64,000 bases of DNA from CAYOHY01 sp964403885 (GTDB lineage: Bacteria > Actinomycetota > Coriobacteriia > Anaerosomatales > PHET01): NCBI GenBank assembly GCA_964403885.1, contig CAYOHY010000002.1, forward strand, positions 26,089 to 90,088. Reading direction: 5' to 3'. Below the pieces are notes generated by a model. That model had not been told where the DNA came from. It did no database searches and was given only the letters and a program-made list of their open reading frames with translations. Of the stretch, positions 1 to 8,630 are shown in pieces. The stretch's first letter is position 1. Each line of letters starts with the position of its first letter. A program made the position numbers and the translations under genes.

Positions 1-1152
1 GAAGGAACGCTTCGAGGCCACCGGCTCATCGATCGGATACACGTACGCCTTGGTGTAGTTGGAGCCCAACTGCGAACGCATGGTGCCGTAGTACCTGCCG
101 GCCTGGTAGTAGGCCGCAGAGGAGCCAAAGGGGTTGCGGACGTACGACGGCGGGCAGTACTCGGGCATCTTGATCGTGTTGAAGCCGAAGCGCTCGCCCG
201 CGTAGGTGGTGGCCGGACCCGTGCCGATGTAGTCGGCCAGGTAGCTGGACCTGATGACGTTGGTACCGTTGCTCGTGGGGGTGAGGCCGTTGGCCCCGGT
301 CTGCCACGCGGGTGCAAGGGTCTGCGGTGACACGCGGTGCTCACTCAGATACCGGAACCATCCGCCGATCTGATCGGCCTTGAACGTTGTCCGCTCGGGG
401 ACGCGGCTCTGGTCGGGGGACGGGTTGTACCCCAACCACAGGTGCGAGGCGCTGCTGGCATACATCGCCCAGCGCAGGTCCACGCCGAACGACGTCTTCA
501 GCGTCTTGGTCGCGATCGAGAACGGGTAGACCGTGAGCTGGACGGGGAGTTGGATCGCGGGCAGCACTTCGCCGTCGTCGCCGGTCGCCGTCACAGTCAC
601 GGTGCCCTCATACGTGCCCGGCGTCGTGCCCTCCGGAACGTGGAACAGCACGTAGTAGGGCTGTGCCTGGAGATTGGAAGCCGAGCGATACGACGCGCCC
701 AGCCGGTTCCCGTTCGCAAGCGTCATCGGCAGCAGCGCGTCCGGCTCCCAGCCCACCCTCTTCTGGCCGTAGGACGGGTACTTCACGTACACGTAGTGGA
801 CCTTGAAGACCTCGGCCTCCGAGCCGCTCAGCGTGCTCACGTTCCCGCTCGCGTCGGTGCTCACCAGGTCGGATGACTGGATCCACACGTCTTTGATGCT
901 GCCATCGGTGGGCTTGAGGACGATCTGGCGACCTTCGAACTCCGACTGCGCCGCAGAGAGCGTCATGGGCAGCGCGGTCTGGGTGGCGGTCGTGCCGGCC
1001 CACGCGGGGGCGACAGCGTTCTGATACACCTTGGCCTGCGCTCCCGAGTGCCAATAGGTGATGTCATGCGCGAGTGCAGGCGTCGCGCCCAGCGCCACGG
1101 CGATGGCGGCTGCCGAGACGGCGAGTCGGACTGCGGAGAGACGGGAAGCCAT
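1..1152 (-). CDS. Secreted DUF4091-like protein, truncated by window edge
   Basis: Reading frame open from an ATG at 1152 to the window edge (384 codons, no stop), so the C-terminus lies outside. An AGGTGAT ribosome site sits 3-4 nt upstream of the start. Residues 1-28 form a signal peptide ending in an Ala-rich cleavage site (TPALAHD). The following region has the look of the N-terminal beta domain of DUF4091/glycoside-hydrolase-like proteins, with the typical stretch HVPEGTTPGTYEGTVTV around residue 200. The sugar-related role is a family inference; no catalytic residues can be assigned in the visible part. It is transcribed divergently from the PASTA protein gene. Confidence 0.75.
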   Translation of the reverse strand, partial: MASRLSAVRLAVSAAAIAVALGATPALAHDITYWHSGAQAKVYQNAVAPAWAGTTATQTALPMTLSAAQSEFEGRQIVLKPTDGSIKDVWIQSSDLVSTDASGNVSTLSGSEAEVFKVHYVYVKYPSYGQKRVGWEPDALLPMTLANGNRLGASYRSASNLQAQPYYVLFHVPEGTTPGTYEGTVTVTATGDDGEVLPAIQLPVQLTVYPFSIATKTLKTSFGVDLRWAMYASSASHLWLGYNPSPDQSRVPERTTFKADQIGGWFRYLSEHRVSPQTLAPAWQTGANGLTPTSNGTNVIRSSYLADYIGTGPATTYAGERFGFNTIKMPEYCPPSYVRNPFGSSAAYYQAGRYYGTMRSQLGSNYTKAYVYPIDEPVASKRSF

Positions 1153-1348
1153 TGGATCACCTGTAGGGGGTCGTTCGCATACGGGTGCGAAGGTGGGGTG
1201 AGGAGTGTTTGCCACTTCTGTTATCGGTTGAAGCGTAAGGTTTCTCAAGCGTCCACGCGACGAAACGGGCCTGCGCGTTGTATCCTCAACCCACATGCCG
1301 AACACGTATCGGCGTGCGCGCGCCTGCGCGATGACGAGGAGCAAGGGT

Positions 1349-2089
1349 ATGCCTTCGCCCGAGCCAGACATCACAGAGCTGTCCGCCACGACCGACTCCG
1401 CTGCCTATGATGCCGGTGCGGTCGAGGCCGATGAGCGCCGCCGAGGGCTCGGAATCGCCCTCATCATCTCTGCGATCTTGCTGGTCGTGCTGTGGTGGCT
1501 GCTCTCGAACACGGTCGTCGTGCCCGACGTGGTGGGCATGAGCCTCCTCGACGCGCGCACCACCCTGTCTGAGGCCAAGCTCAAGTCCGGTGCGGTGAGC
1601 CGAGTGGCTTCCAAGCAGTATCAGCCGGGCGAGGTGGCCGACCAGGCACCTTTCGAGGGTCGGCGCGTGTTCAAGGGCACGATGATCGATCTTGCCGTCG
1701 CAACCGGAGCCGAGGACTTCGTCGATGTGAATCCTGAGGCGATCCCGGGAGCCGGCAACGTTGGATTCGAGCCCGATACCGGATCCACGGGTGGCTCGGC
1801 GCTTTCCACGCAGCCTGCCCCGCGGACCTATGCCCCCGCTGATCTGGGTCCGCAGGTCCCCATGGTCCAGGCGCTCACCGAGAAGGCCGCGCGTGCCAAG
1901 TTGGCGGACGCCGGCTACCGCGTGACCGTCAAGTACGGTCCGTCGACGGCCGGCCCCGGCAAGGGCTACGTGTTCTACCAGAATCCCGCGCCCTACACCT
2001 ACGAGAACCGAGGCACCACGGTGCTGATCTGGGTCTCGACGGGCGGCCCTGACGGCGGATACCCCTACCCACAACCGGTGCCGCAGTAG
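1349..2089 (+). CDS. Membrane-anchored PASTA-domain protein
   Basis: 246 aa from an ATG preceded by GAGGAGCAAGG; an in-frame ATG at 1295 has no ribosome site. It has a short cytoplasmic tail, one membrane helix (about residues 34-52) and two extracytoplasmic PASTA domains, the first starting VVVPDVVGMSLLDARTTL, the second around VPMVQALTEKAARAKLADAG, each ending in a GTxxxLxVxTG-type strand. PASTA domains bind muropeptides or the glycan and usually belong to Ser/Thr kinases or penicillin-binding proteins. Here neither catalytic domain is present, so it is a stand-alone wall-sensing or wall-binding protein. The hemerythrin gene starts at the base right after the stop, which indicates cotranscription. 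Confidence 0.85.
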   Translation: MPSPEPDITELSATTDSAAYDAGAVEADERRRGLGIALIISAILLVVLWWLLSNTVVVPDVVGMSLLDARTTLSEAKLKSGAVSRVASKQYQPGEVADQAPFEGRRVFKGTMIDLAVATGAEDFVDVNPEAIPGAGNVGFEPDTGSTGGSALSTQPAPRTYAPADLGPQVPMVQALTEKAARAKLADAGYRVTVKYGPSTAGPGKGYVFYQNPAPYTYENRGTTVLIWVSTGGPDGGYPYPQPVPQ

Positions 2090-2512
2090 ATGCGGGTCGA
2101 GTGGGACAGTTCGCTTGAGACCGGTGATGAGGTCGTTGACGGGCAGCATCGCTCGTTGTTCGCGCTGTTCAACGAGCTTGCCGACGCCCCCACGGGCCCC
2201 GGCGACGAGATCGCGGCGGACGCATTGCTTCGGCTCTGTGACTACGTGGGCACCCACTTCGCGTGCGAAGAAGAGTTGATGCGCAGCCACGGGTACCCGG
2301 ATCATCTCGCTGACCCGCACCTGGCCCGGCATCGCGAGCTCACAGAACGCACCCGTGAGCTGGTCCTTGCGCATCGCGCGGGCGGCATGGACTCCATCCG
2401 TGACACCGTCTTGTTGCTCGAGGGGTGGCTGGTGGATCACATCAGCAACGTCGATCGAGCGCTCGTGGACTTCATCCGCTGCGCCGAACCCGGCCAGCAG
2501 GCACCGCGGTAG
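2090..2512 (+). CDS. Bacteriohemerythrin
   Basis: 140 aa, the usual length for single-domain bacteriohemerythrin. All seven di-iron ligands are visible: H20 (DGQH), H56 and E60 (THFACEE), H77 and H81, H117 and D122 (DHISNVD). Such proteins bind O2 reversibly at a diiron centre and in anaerobes or microaerophiles serve O2 delivery, sensing or scavenging. The ATG follows the PASTA gene stop directly, with no intergenic base. A second, diverged copy lies at 15233-15649. Confidence 0.93.
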   Translation: MRVEWDSSLETGDEVVDGQHRSLFALFNELADAPTGPGDEIAADALLRLCDYVGTHFACEEELMRSHGYPDHLADPHLARHRELTERTRELVLAHRAGGMDSIRDTVLLLEGWLVDHISNVDRALVDFIRCAEPGQQAPR

Positions 2513-2521
2513 GGACGCGCG

Positions 2522-2902
2522 CTATCCCGCCAGCGGCCCGAACAGGCTGCGCAGGACGCGTGCGAGTCGGCCCACAAGACCCAGCCCCACGTAGGCGCCC
2601 GCGAGGTAGCCGGCGGTCGCAGCACGCGGGTCGGTGGCGAAGTCCGAGTAGTCCACGGTGATGGGGCGAGCCGCACCTGAACCGTCGTCGACGGTGACCA
2701 CCGTCTGCTCGCGGGTCACACGTACTCCGCGCACAGTCGACAGCGCGGCCTGTGCGGCCTCCACGCCGGTGGCGGTGGTGCGGGAGACCAGCTCGGCGTT
2801 GGGGGCGGGACGGTCGAAGGGGTCGGAAGCGAAGGCGGCGGGTGCGAGTGCTGCGAGCGCCAGCGCGACTGCGCCGAGGATGAGTGTGAACCGCCGAACC
2901 AT
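2522..2902 (-). CDS. Small secreted protein of unknown function
   Basis: 126 aa; ATG preceded by GGAGGTG, a strong ribosome site. A signal peptide covers about residues 1-25 (ends APAAFASDP). The mature part carries a beta-rich segment around residues 45-80 and a C-terminal glycine/leucine-rich segment with one possible hydrophobic helix (AGAYVGLGLVGRLARVL). I do not recognise a family. It converges on the hemerythrin gene with 9 nt between the stop codons. Confidence 0.7.
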   Translation of the reverse strand: MVRRFTLILGAVALALAALAPAAFASDPFDRPAPNAELVSRTTATGVEAAQAALSTVRGVRVTREQTVVTVDDGSGAARPITVDYSDFATDPRAATAGYLAGAYVGLGLVGRLARVLRSLFGPLAG

Positions 2903-3095
2903 CGTGCACCTCCGTTGAGATCGGGAGTCCTGTCCTCCCGTACGCAGCCTTTATCGGTGGTGGGCTCGCATTTGACCGTGACGGATATCACAGCCCGTCA
3001 CAATTGGCCGTGTGTGGTGAGCGTGGTCACAGCGGCGCGCCCCCGACACGGTGTCGAGGGCGCGCATGGTGAGTGCCTCTGCCGATCCGCGAAGA

Positions 3096-3857
3096 CTACG
3101 AATCAGAGCTCGCCAGCACGGCGGCGGTCGCGTCGCAGATGTAGCTCGCGAGCCCCGGGGCGACCTTGTCGTAGGTCTGCGTGAACCGGGGGTCCGAGAC
3201 ATACATCGCGCCAAGCCCGGCATGCATCTCCTTCGAGCACGGGTAGAACCACGTGTCGATGAGCATGCGGTGGGCCTCCACGGCCTCCATCGCGCGGGGG
3301 TCGTCGGCGGGCACGCCCTCGTTCATGAGGGCCGCTATCGCCAGCGTCACCTGATCGGACTCGGCCTTGTAACGCTCCCAGTCCGCCTTGCTGTAGCGCT
3401 TGGTGCGCCGTGCCGACTCGCGGTAGGCGTCGGTGTCGCCCCAGCGCTCCTGTACCTCGTCCTCGTACTCGGCGGGATCGAAGTCGCCAAAGACGCCGAA
3501 CATCTCCTCCTTGGTCATGCGGATACCTCCTTCCGATGAGATCAGTGTCGTGTCGATGAGGTCGAGCATGGCCTCGTAGCGCAGGACGCGCTCGGCGATC
3601 AGCTCGCGTTGTGCGATGAGCGCCTCGGTCCGATCGAAACCGGGGTCGTTCATCATCTCGGCGATCTCCTCGAGCCCAAAACCCAGCTCCCGGTAGAAGA
3701 GCACCTGCTGCAGCCGTTCGAGGTCACCGTGAGTGTAGAGCCGGTAGCCCGCCTCGGAGCGCTCCGAGGGCGTGAGCAGTCCCAGCTCGTCGTAGTGGTG
3801 CAGCGTCCGGATGCTCACGTGAGCCAGCTTCGCCACATCACCCACTTTGTAGGCCAT
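3096..3857 (-). CDS. MerR-family regulator, TipAL-like
   Basis: 253 aa. The N-terminal winged helix-turn-helix (YKVGDVAKLAHVSIRTLHHY) and coiled-coil dimerisation helix are typical MerR. The C-terminal half (about 115-253) matches the TipAS ligand-binding domain, including the WFYPCSKEMHAGLGAMYV segment with Cys207; in Streptomyces TipAL a cysteine in this region attaches covalently to thiopeptide antibiotics. A short TipAS form could be made from the internal ATG at residue 114 (MTKEEMFG), which is preceded by GGAGG, as in Streptomyces. The gene has a MerR-type promoter (3877-3907), so autoregulation is likely. Confidence 0.9.
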   Translation of the reverse strand: MAYKVGDVAKLAHVSIRTLHHYDELGLLTPSERSEAGYRLYTHGDLERLQQVLFYRELGFGLEEIAEMMNDPGFDRTEALIAQRELIAERVLRYEAMLDLIDTTLISSEGGIRMTKEEMFGVFGDFDPAEYEDEVQERWGDTDAYRESARRTKRYSKADWERYKAESDQVTLAIAALMNEGVPADDPRAMEAVEAHRMLIDTWFYPCSKEMHAGLGAMYVSDPRFTQTYDKVAPGLASYICDATAAVLASSDS

Positions 3858-3876
3858 GTCATCACCTCCGAGCGAT

Positions 3877-3907
3877 ACCGTAGGCCCTCACGTTACGTGA
3901 GGGTCAA
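3877..3907 (-). promoter_or_regulatory. MerR-type promoter with palindromic operator
   Basis: On the minus strand, -35 TTGACC (3902-3907) and -10 TACGGT (3877-3882) are separated by exactly 19 bp. The spacer and the end of the -35 contain a perfect 9+1+9 inverted repeat, CCCTCACGT-T-ACGTGAGGG (3885-3903 on the plus strand). Over-long 19-bp spacers with a central palindrome are the hallmark of promoters activated by MerR proteins through DNA distortion. The adjacent TipA-like gene is the obvious regulator and first target. Confidence 0.85.
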
Positions 3908-4002
3908 TACCCGATCGCGTTCACGCACGTGAAATCGCCGAGAAACATCGTGCTGTGATACTCGGCGGACCCGCACGCCCGCCCCGCGAGGAGGACGAAC
4001 AC

Positions 4003-4605
4003 GTGATCACGCCCGATAGTGTCGAGGTCGAGGTGGAGCGAGGTCCCGCGGTGGGGACATGGGAGGTCAGGTTCGTGGCACCCGCGCTGCCGGGAACGCT
4101 CGCGTTGTTCGCCGGAATCCTCACGCTGCACCGCCTCGATATCCTGGCCGCGACCATCCGCAAGCTGCCCGACGGTACGGTCCACGATGCGTTCGAGGTG
4201 CACCCCATGCCGGGCGCCTCCGTCGATTCCGCGCTCGCCGAGACACTGCGCGCCCAGGCCACGGCCGCGTTGGCCGGCAGGCTCAACGTGGCAGCGGCGC
4301 TGCGCGCGCTTCGCCGGGAGTTCGTTGCCGGTTCACACGATGCACCTGAGATCGTGTTCGAGACGGCAAGCGAGATCACCACCGGGGTGCGGGTGCGCAC
4401 TCCCGACAGGCCGGGGCTGCTCCACGATCTCGCCTCCGCGCTCACGGCCCATGGCTTGAGAACGCGGTCGATCACCGTGCTCACCGTGGGGGGTGTCGCG
4501 CGCGACACGTTCCGTGTGGTCGACGCGGCGGGTCAGCCGCCCGTGTCGCCGGAGCTGTTCGACCGGTTGCGCCCCGCACTCGAACGGGCGGCCACGGGGT
4601 ACTGA
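4003..4605 (+). CDS. Double ACT-domain protein resembling the GlnD C-terminus
   Basis: 200 aa from a GTG with GCGAGGAGGA 7 nt upstream. Two ACT-like repeats are visible: one at about residues 15-65 (LPGTLALFAGILTLHRLDIL) and one at about 130-185 (TPDRPGLLHDLASALTAHGL). The second closely follows the glutamine-sensing C-terminal ACT domains of PII uridylyltransferase GlnD. The nucleotidyltransferase and HD domains of GlnD are absent, so this is either a detached sensor module or a remnant. No nitrogen genes flank it. Confidence 0.7.
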   Translation: MITPDSVEVEVERGPAVGTWEVRFVAPALPGTLALFAGILTLHRLDILAATIRKLPDGTVHDAFEVHPMPGASVDSALAETLRAQATAALAGRLNVAAALRALRREFVAGSHDAPEIVFETASEITTGVRVRTPDRPGLLHDLASALTAHGLRTRSITVLTVGGVARDTFRVVDAAGQPPVSPELFDRLRPALERAATGY

Positions 4606-4663
4606 CATCGTGTGAGCATCGGCCGCGCACGAGGCACGGCGTTCGCTCGCACGAGAGGGCATC

Positions 4664-5686
4664 ATGACCTCGGCCAACGACAGAGCCTCGCGGGAGCGGT
4701 TGCCGGTCGCGGTGGCGTGGGCGCTCATTGGGTGTTCGCTCGCCGTCGCGGTGGGCTTGTCGGCGCTCGCGGTGTGGCACTACTCGGCGTTCTCGGCGAG
4801 GCTCAGGGCCTTCGACTACGTCGCTCGCACCCCGCCGGTGGCGGCCACCGAGTACCGCACCTTCTCCTTCCGCTACCACGGGCGTACGCGCTTCGTGGCC
4901 GTGCCGCTGGACGCTGACGAGTTGCGGGCGGCTCGCGAACTGGACGCCTCGGCGGTGTTCTCGACGGTGGGGCCGCTCAGGGCGGGGTACGTGCGCGCGC
5001 TTGTGCGCAGCCAGGCTCGATCGCGGACGGTGGGGGTCATCGCCGCTCAGCTGTTCGCCCTGCGCACGTCGATGGGGCTCGACTCCGATGAGTACCTGGA
5101 GCTGATCGCGCGGTTCGTGCAGGAGATACCGTACGGCGAGATCGACACGGAGGTGCGTCTGCCCGCCGAGATCGTGGCGTCCGGCTCCGGCGTGTGTGAC
5201 GACAAGAGCGTCCTGCTCGCGGCGCTGCTCGTGCACGAGGGCTACGACACCGCGGTGTGGGCGTTCGACTCGCAGGCCCATGCGGCCGTGGGTGTCCGCG
5301 GCCTGGGCTCGGGGATGCTGGGCTCGGGGTATGCGTTCATCGAGACCACGCGGCCCAGTTACGTGGGGCAGATGGGCGGCACGCTGGGCAGCTACGCCGA
5401 ATGGCGTCGAGAGCCCCAACTGGTGCGGGTGGGCGGGTCTCGGCGGTATCGCTCCGATCTCGAGGCCGCGTTCGTCGCCGGTGCGCTCGAACGCGCCCGT
5501 CGGCATGAGCGGCGGCTCAGTCCCTACCTGCGCTATGTGCAGTCCCCGCCGCCTCGCTGGGAGACGGCCTATCGCTCGGCGGCGATGCGCCAGACCGAGT
5601 CAGGCAGGATGGCCGCGCTCATCTCGGCGTCGAGCGATGAACGCGCGCGACTCTTCGAGCTCCTGACTCGGAGTGGTGGCCGCTGA
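4664..5686 (+). CDS. Membrane-anchored transglutaminase-like protein
   Basis: 340 aa, one N-terminal membrane helix at about residues 15-38, remainder extracytoplasmic. The central segment GSGVCDDKSVLLAALL (Cys178) and AFDSQAHAAVGV (His206) match the Cys and His of papain-like transglutaminase/cysteine-peptidase folds (the transglut_core type with GxCxDxS before a Leu/Ala helix). Substrate is unknown; members act as proteases or wall-modifying enzymes. It sits alone on the plus strand between the ACT protein gene and a small coupled pair. Confidence 0.65.
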   Translation: MTSANDRASRERLPVAVAWALIGCSLAVAVGLSALAVWHYSAFSARLRAFDYVARTPPVAATEYRTFSFRYHGRTRFVAVPLDADELRAARELDASAVFSTVGPLRAGYVRALVRSQARSRTVGVIAAQLFALRTSMGLDSDEYLELIARFVQEIPYGEIDTEVRLPAEIVASGSGVCDDKSVLLAALLVHEGYDTAVWAFDSQAHAAVGVRGLGSGMLGSGYAFIETTRPSYVGQMGGTLGSYAEWRREPQLVRVGGSRRYRSDLEAAFVAGALERARRHERRLSPYLRYVQSPPPRWETAYRSAAMRQTESGRMAALISASSDERARLFELLTRSGGR

Positions 5687-5800
5687 GCCGCCCTACGCTC
5701 GCCAGTATCAGTTGTACCGGTCGGTGCATTGGTGATTCATGGTGCCGCATATACACTGCGGGCAGACCCGGAATCTATCGGGCACTGCGAAGGGTGGACC

Positions 5801-6040
5801 ATGGGAGTAGTGAGCGACGCCGCTCGGTCGGCTTTGGAGCCGTGGGTGGGACCGATGGTGGCCGATACGTGCGTCCGCGCGACCGCGATCTCCCTGGGCA
5901 AGACCACCGATGACCTCAGTGCCGAGGACCTTCCGGCGCTTGAGGCCAGCATCCGCAGACTTCTGGCTCCCGTCGCTCCGGCAGCGGCGGTCAACGACGT
6001 GGTCACCACGTTGACGATGGGTTTGAGGGGGGTCGCATGA
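5801..6040 (+). CDS. Small helical protein, unknown
   Basis: 79 aa from an ATG with GAAGGGTGG 4 nt upstream; the frame is open further upstream but without a convincing ribosome site. The sequence is all-helical in appearance, with an acidic middle (TTDDLSAEDLPALEASIRRLL). The last 4 nt overlap the start of the next gene (ATGA), implying translational coupling to the membrane protein. I do not recognise a family. Confidence 0.6.
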   Translation: MGVVSDAARSALEPWVGPMVADTCVRATAISLGKTTDDLSAEDLPALEASIRRLLAPVAPAAAVNDVVTTLTMGLRGVA

Positions 6041-6855
6041 GCGATTTCGGACGCATGATCTCTCGCTACACCTGGGTTGTGTTCGGCGTCGCCATCGGCA
6101 TCATCCTCGTGGCGTTCGCGCTCGTGTCGCTCCAGGTGGGCGGAGAGGCGGGCATCGCGGCTGCGAGCGACATCGGCGAGGTGCTCGTCGTAGGACTCGC
6201 CGCGACCGCGATACTGCGCTCCGCCAACATCCTCGGCATCAAGACGGCGCTTGGGCGTGCGTGGCTGCTCATCGGCATCGGTGCCGCGATGTACGCGGTG
6301 GGCGACGCCGTGTGGGCGGTCGTCGAAGTGGGTCTCAAGCAGGAGGTCCCGTATCCCGGCCTGCCGGACCTGTTCTACCTTGCGGAGTATCCGCTGTTCG
6401 CGGTGGGCATCATGACCGCGGGCCTCGCGTTCAAGGGACTCGTCGACCTCAAGCGTCCGGCGCTGATCGCCTCGCTCGTGGGGGTTGGGCTGTCCGTGAT
6501 CGTGACGGCGTTCATCCTCATCCCCGCGGTGTTCGTCGAGGGCGTTGGCCCGGCGGAGCGACTGTTCTCCACGCTGTACCCCCTGGGAGACGTGATCCTG
6601 ATGATCGCGCCTGCGGCGTTCGTGCTTGCCGTGGTGGCGCAGCTTGGCGGTGGCCGTCTTGCGTGGCCGTGGTGGGCCGTGGGCGCGGGCGCCTCGGTCA
6701 TCGCAGTGAGCGACGCGGCCTACTCGTGGCTCTCGGCGTCGAACCTCTACGCGTCGGGCAACCCCATCGACTACGGATGGAGCCTGGGGCACGCGCTCGT
6801 CATGCTGGGCGCGCTGATCGCCCGCGACCTCGCGAGGCCGCGCGCGGTATCCTGA
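6037..6855 (+). CDS. Polytopic membrane protein resembling 7TM sensor domains
   Basis: 272 aa with about eight hydrophobic helices. The segment PYPGLPDLFYLAEYPLFAVGI resembles the signature of a 7TM input domain that is normally found in front of GGDEF, EAL or histidine kinase domains. Here it has no output domain and ends shortly after the last helix. The 79-aa protein encoded upstream is translationally coupled and is a candidate partner. Ligand unknown; the similarity is from memory of the motif. Confidence 0.6.
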   Translation: MSDFGRMISRYTWVVFGVAIGIILVAFALVSLQVGGEAGIAAASDIGEVLVVGLAATAILRSANILGIKTALGRAWLLIGIGAAMYAVGDAVWAVVEVGLKQEVPYPGLPDLFYLAEYPLFAVGIMTAGLAFKGLVDLKRPALIASLVGVGLSVIVTAFILIPAVFVEGVGPAERLFSTLYPLGDVILMIAPAAFVLAVVAQLGGGRLAWPWWAVGAGASVIAVSDAAYSWLSASNLYASGNPIDYGWSLGHALVMLGALIARDLARPRAVS

Positions 6856-6859
6856 CCGC

Positions 6860-7753
6860 ATGACGCAGATACAAACCCCATCGACGGACGTTCACGGGCT
6901 CCGGCCGCGCCGCTTCGCACTGTTGCTGGCGTGCGCTGCGGTGTTGGTCGCGACCGCGGGCTGCGGCGCATCCGGAGTGCAGCCTTCGCCGGATGCCGGC
7001 ACGGCTCCTACGACCACTCCTGCTCCGGGCGCAGGCGCGGCGGGCACGATCGTCTTCGACCGGGCGCACGGTGAGATCTTCCCGCCCGAGGACACGAGCC
7101 AGCTGGGCCAGTCGCAGGCGGTCGAGCGCATGCGCGCGGCCGGCTACGAGGTGCGCGTCAACACCGACACGATCTCGCCGGCGACCCTTGACGGTGTGGC
7201 GGCGGTCTACGTGCCCGGCCCCATGCGGCCCTTCACCGCAGCCGAGCAGCAGCTGCTCGACGACTACCTCGCACGCGGCGGCACGATCGTGCTGACCATC
7301 CACGTGCCCTACCCCGTGCTCTCGATCCCCGCGAAGTGGGGCCTGCCGGTGGGGACCGGCGTCATGGCACTCACCGCGCCCGGTGCTCCGGGCAACGATC
7401 CCAGCGTCTTCTACACCGAGAACATCGCCGCGAGCGAGATCACGCAAGGGGTCAAGCGAGTGGTGATCTTCTCGGGCTGGCCGCTCAAGACCGACCCCAC
7501 GAGACTTGCCGAGGCCACGATGGTGGTCAGCGTGGACGAGGGTGTGGTCGCCGACACGAACAACGACCGCCGATTCGACTCCGGCGACGATCAGCCGCCC
7601 TTTGGAGTGGTGGGCATCGCGCCTGTGGGCAGCGGCCGGGTCATCATCATGAGCGACGACGCGATCTTCGCGAACGTGGGCATCAACGAGGGCGACAACG
7701 GCCGGCTGCTCGACAACATCCTCAAGCTCATCAAGGCTCCGCGCGGGGCCTAG
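6860..7753 (+). CDS. Lipoprotein with DUF4350/GldG-like domain
   Basis: 297 aa. Signal peptide with lipobox LVATAGC (Cys at about residue 34), a Ala/Pro/Thr-rich linker, then an alpha/beta domain starting GTIVFDRAHGEIFPPEDT that matches the type of DUF4350 and the ABC-type auxiliary GldG family (glutamine-amidotransferase-like fold without the catalytic Cys; AVYVPGPMRPFTAAEQQLL motif). An acidic segment, DTNNDRRFDSGDD, resembles a calcium-binding loop. Only 4 nt separate it from the upstream membrane protein gene. Its 3' end overlaps the convergent zinc-ribbon gene by 4 nt. Confidence 0.7.
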   Translation: MTQIQTPSTDVHGLRPRRFALLLACAAVLVATAGCGASGVQPSPDAGTAPTTTPAPGAGAAGTIVFDRAHGEIFPPEDTSQLGQSQAVERMRAAGYEVRVNTDTISPATLDGVAAVYVPGPMRPFTAAEQQLLDDYLARGGTIVLTIHVPYPVLSIPAKWGLPVGTGVMALTAPGAPGNDPSVFYTENIAASEITQGVKRVVIFSGWPLKTDPTRLAEATMVVSVDEGVVADTNNDRRFDSGDDQPPFGVVGIAPVGSGRVIIMSDDAIFANVGINEGDNGRLLDNILKLIKAPRGA

Positions 7754-7983
7754 CGCGCCCGCTTGCCGCCCACGCATCGCGGCGAGGCGCAGCTGGGGCA
7801 ACTTCCCGAGCACCGCTCGAGCCACTGTCCGCACGCGCTGCAGCGAGCGCCGCCCGAAGCGACCGGTGCGCCGCACGACGGGCAGGTATCGGCGTCGTCG
7901 GCCCAGGTGTCGTGGGACAGGATCTCGGCGCCGGGCACGCGATAGCGCTCGCGGGCGTCGTTGCGCTGGTCTGCCTCGGCCAT
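7750..7983 (-). CDS. Small double zinc-ribbon protein
   Basis: 77 aa from ATG 7983, with GGAGGA exactly 7 nt upstream; the in-frame ATG at 7989 is only 1 nt from that site and is rejected. It contains CPSCGAPVASGGARCSACG followed by CSGSCPSCASPRC, i.e. one clear CxxC-x9-CxxC ribbon and a second Cys-rich tail. Such proteins bind Zn and act as adaptors or nucleic-acid binders. A TATACT -10 lies at 8018-8023 on the minus strand. Confidence 0.75.
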   Translation of the reverse strand: MAEADQRNDARERYRVPGAEILSHDTWADDADTCPSCGAPVASGGARCSACGQWLERCSGSCPSCASPRCVGGKRAR

Positions 7984-8092
7984 TCTCATGTCCTCCCGTG
8001 GCGCATCCTTCGGCCGGAGTATAGCGCGGCCGTGGCGTGAACCTTGTCTGGGGGCGGGTACCTACTTCAGTGGAAAGAGGAGGTGACCGGCG

Positions 8093-8503
8093 ATGATCAC
8101 TCGTGAAGACATCACCGCTCGGCGTGACGAGATGCTCGCTCGCCGAGATGAGCTCAAGGAGCGCGCCGATCAGATCCGCGAGAAGTTCGCGGAGAACGTC
8201 GATCGCGACACCGTATCCACCGCCGTGGGCTGGACGCTCATGAGCGGCGGCATCGCATTTGGCGTCACACAGTGGATCCGGGGGCGCCGCAGCGTGTTCG
8301 GCCTTATCGGGCCGGCTCTGATCGTCATCGGCGGCGTATCGCTTCTGGGCAACAGCGCGATGCACCGTCGCGGCATCCGCATCGACGAGGCTGAGATAGC
8401 GGTACGCGAGCAGCTGTCCGCGCTCGACCCCGTGGCGAGATTCCGCGTGTTGCGTGACGTGAACCGCGAATCGCTTCCCTTCGTGCGCCACTCACACAAC
8501 TAG
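8093..8503 (+). CDS. Small membrane protein with coiled-coil N-terminus
   Basis: 136 aa; ATG preceded by AGAGGAGGTGACC. The N-terminal 45 residues are a charged heptad-like helix (RRDEMLARRDELKERADQI). Two hydrophobic helices follow (about 46-60 and 68-88), then a charged C-terminal region. No family recognised. It may be a phage-shock or inner-membrane scaffold type protein, but this is a guess from architecture only. Confidence 0.65.
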   Translation: MITREDITARRDEMLARRDELKERADQIREKFAENVDRDTVSTAVGWTLMSGGIAFGVTQWIRGRRSVFGLIGPALIVIGGVSLLGNSAMHRRGIRIDEAEIAVREQLSALDPVARFRVLRDVNRESLPFVRHSHN

Positions 8504-8630
8504 CGTCCATCGGTGACCAGAGGCCCTCGCCTTGGGGGCATCGAGAATCGAGTTCGACAGGCGTTTCGGGACAACCCGGGGCGCCTGTCCGCTATCGTGG
8601 ACGCGTACCGCTCTCGATGGGGGGATCTTC

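Noticed and set aside
1153..1348. Regulatory RNA or small gene between the first two divergent genes
   Set aside because: Only a weak TATCCT (1281-1286) without a -35 is visible, and the short open frames lack ribosome sites.
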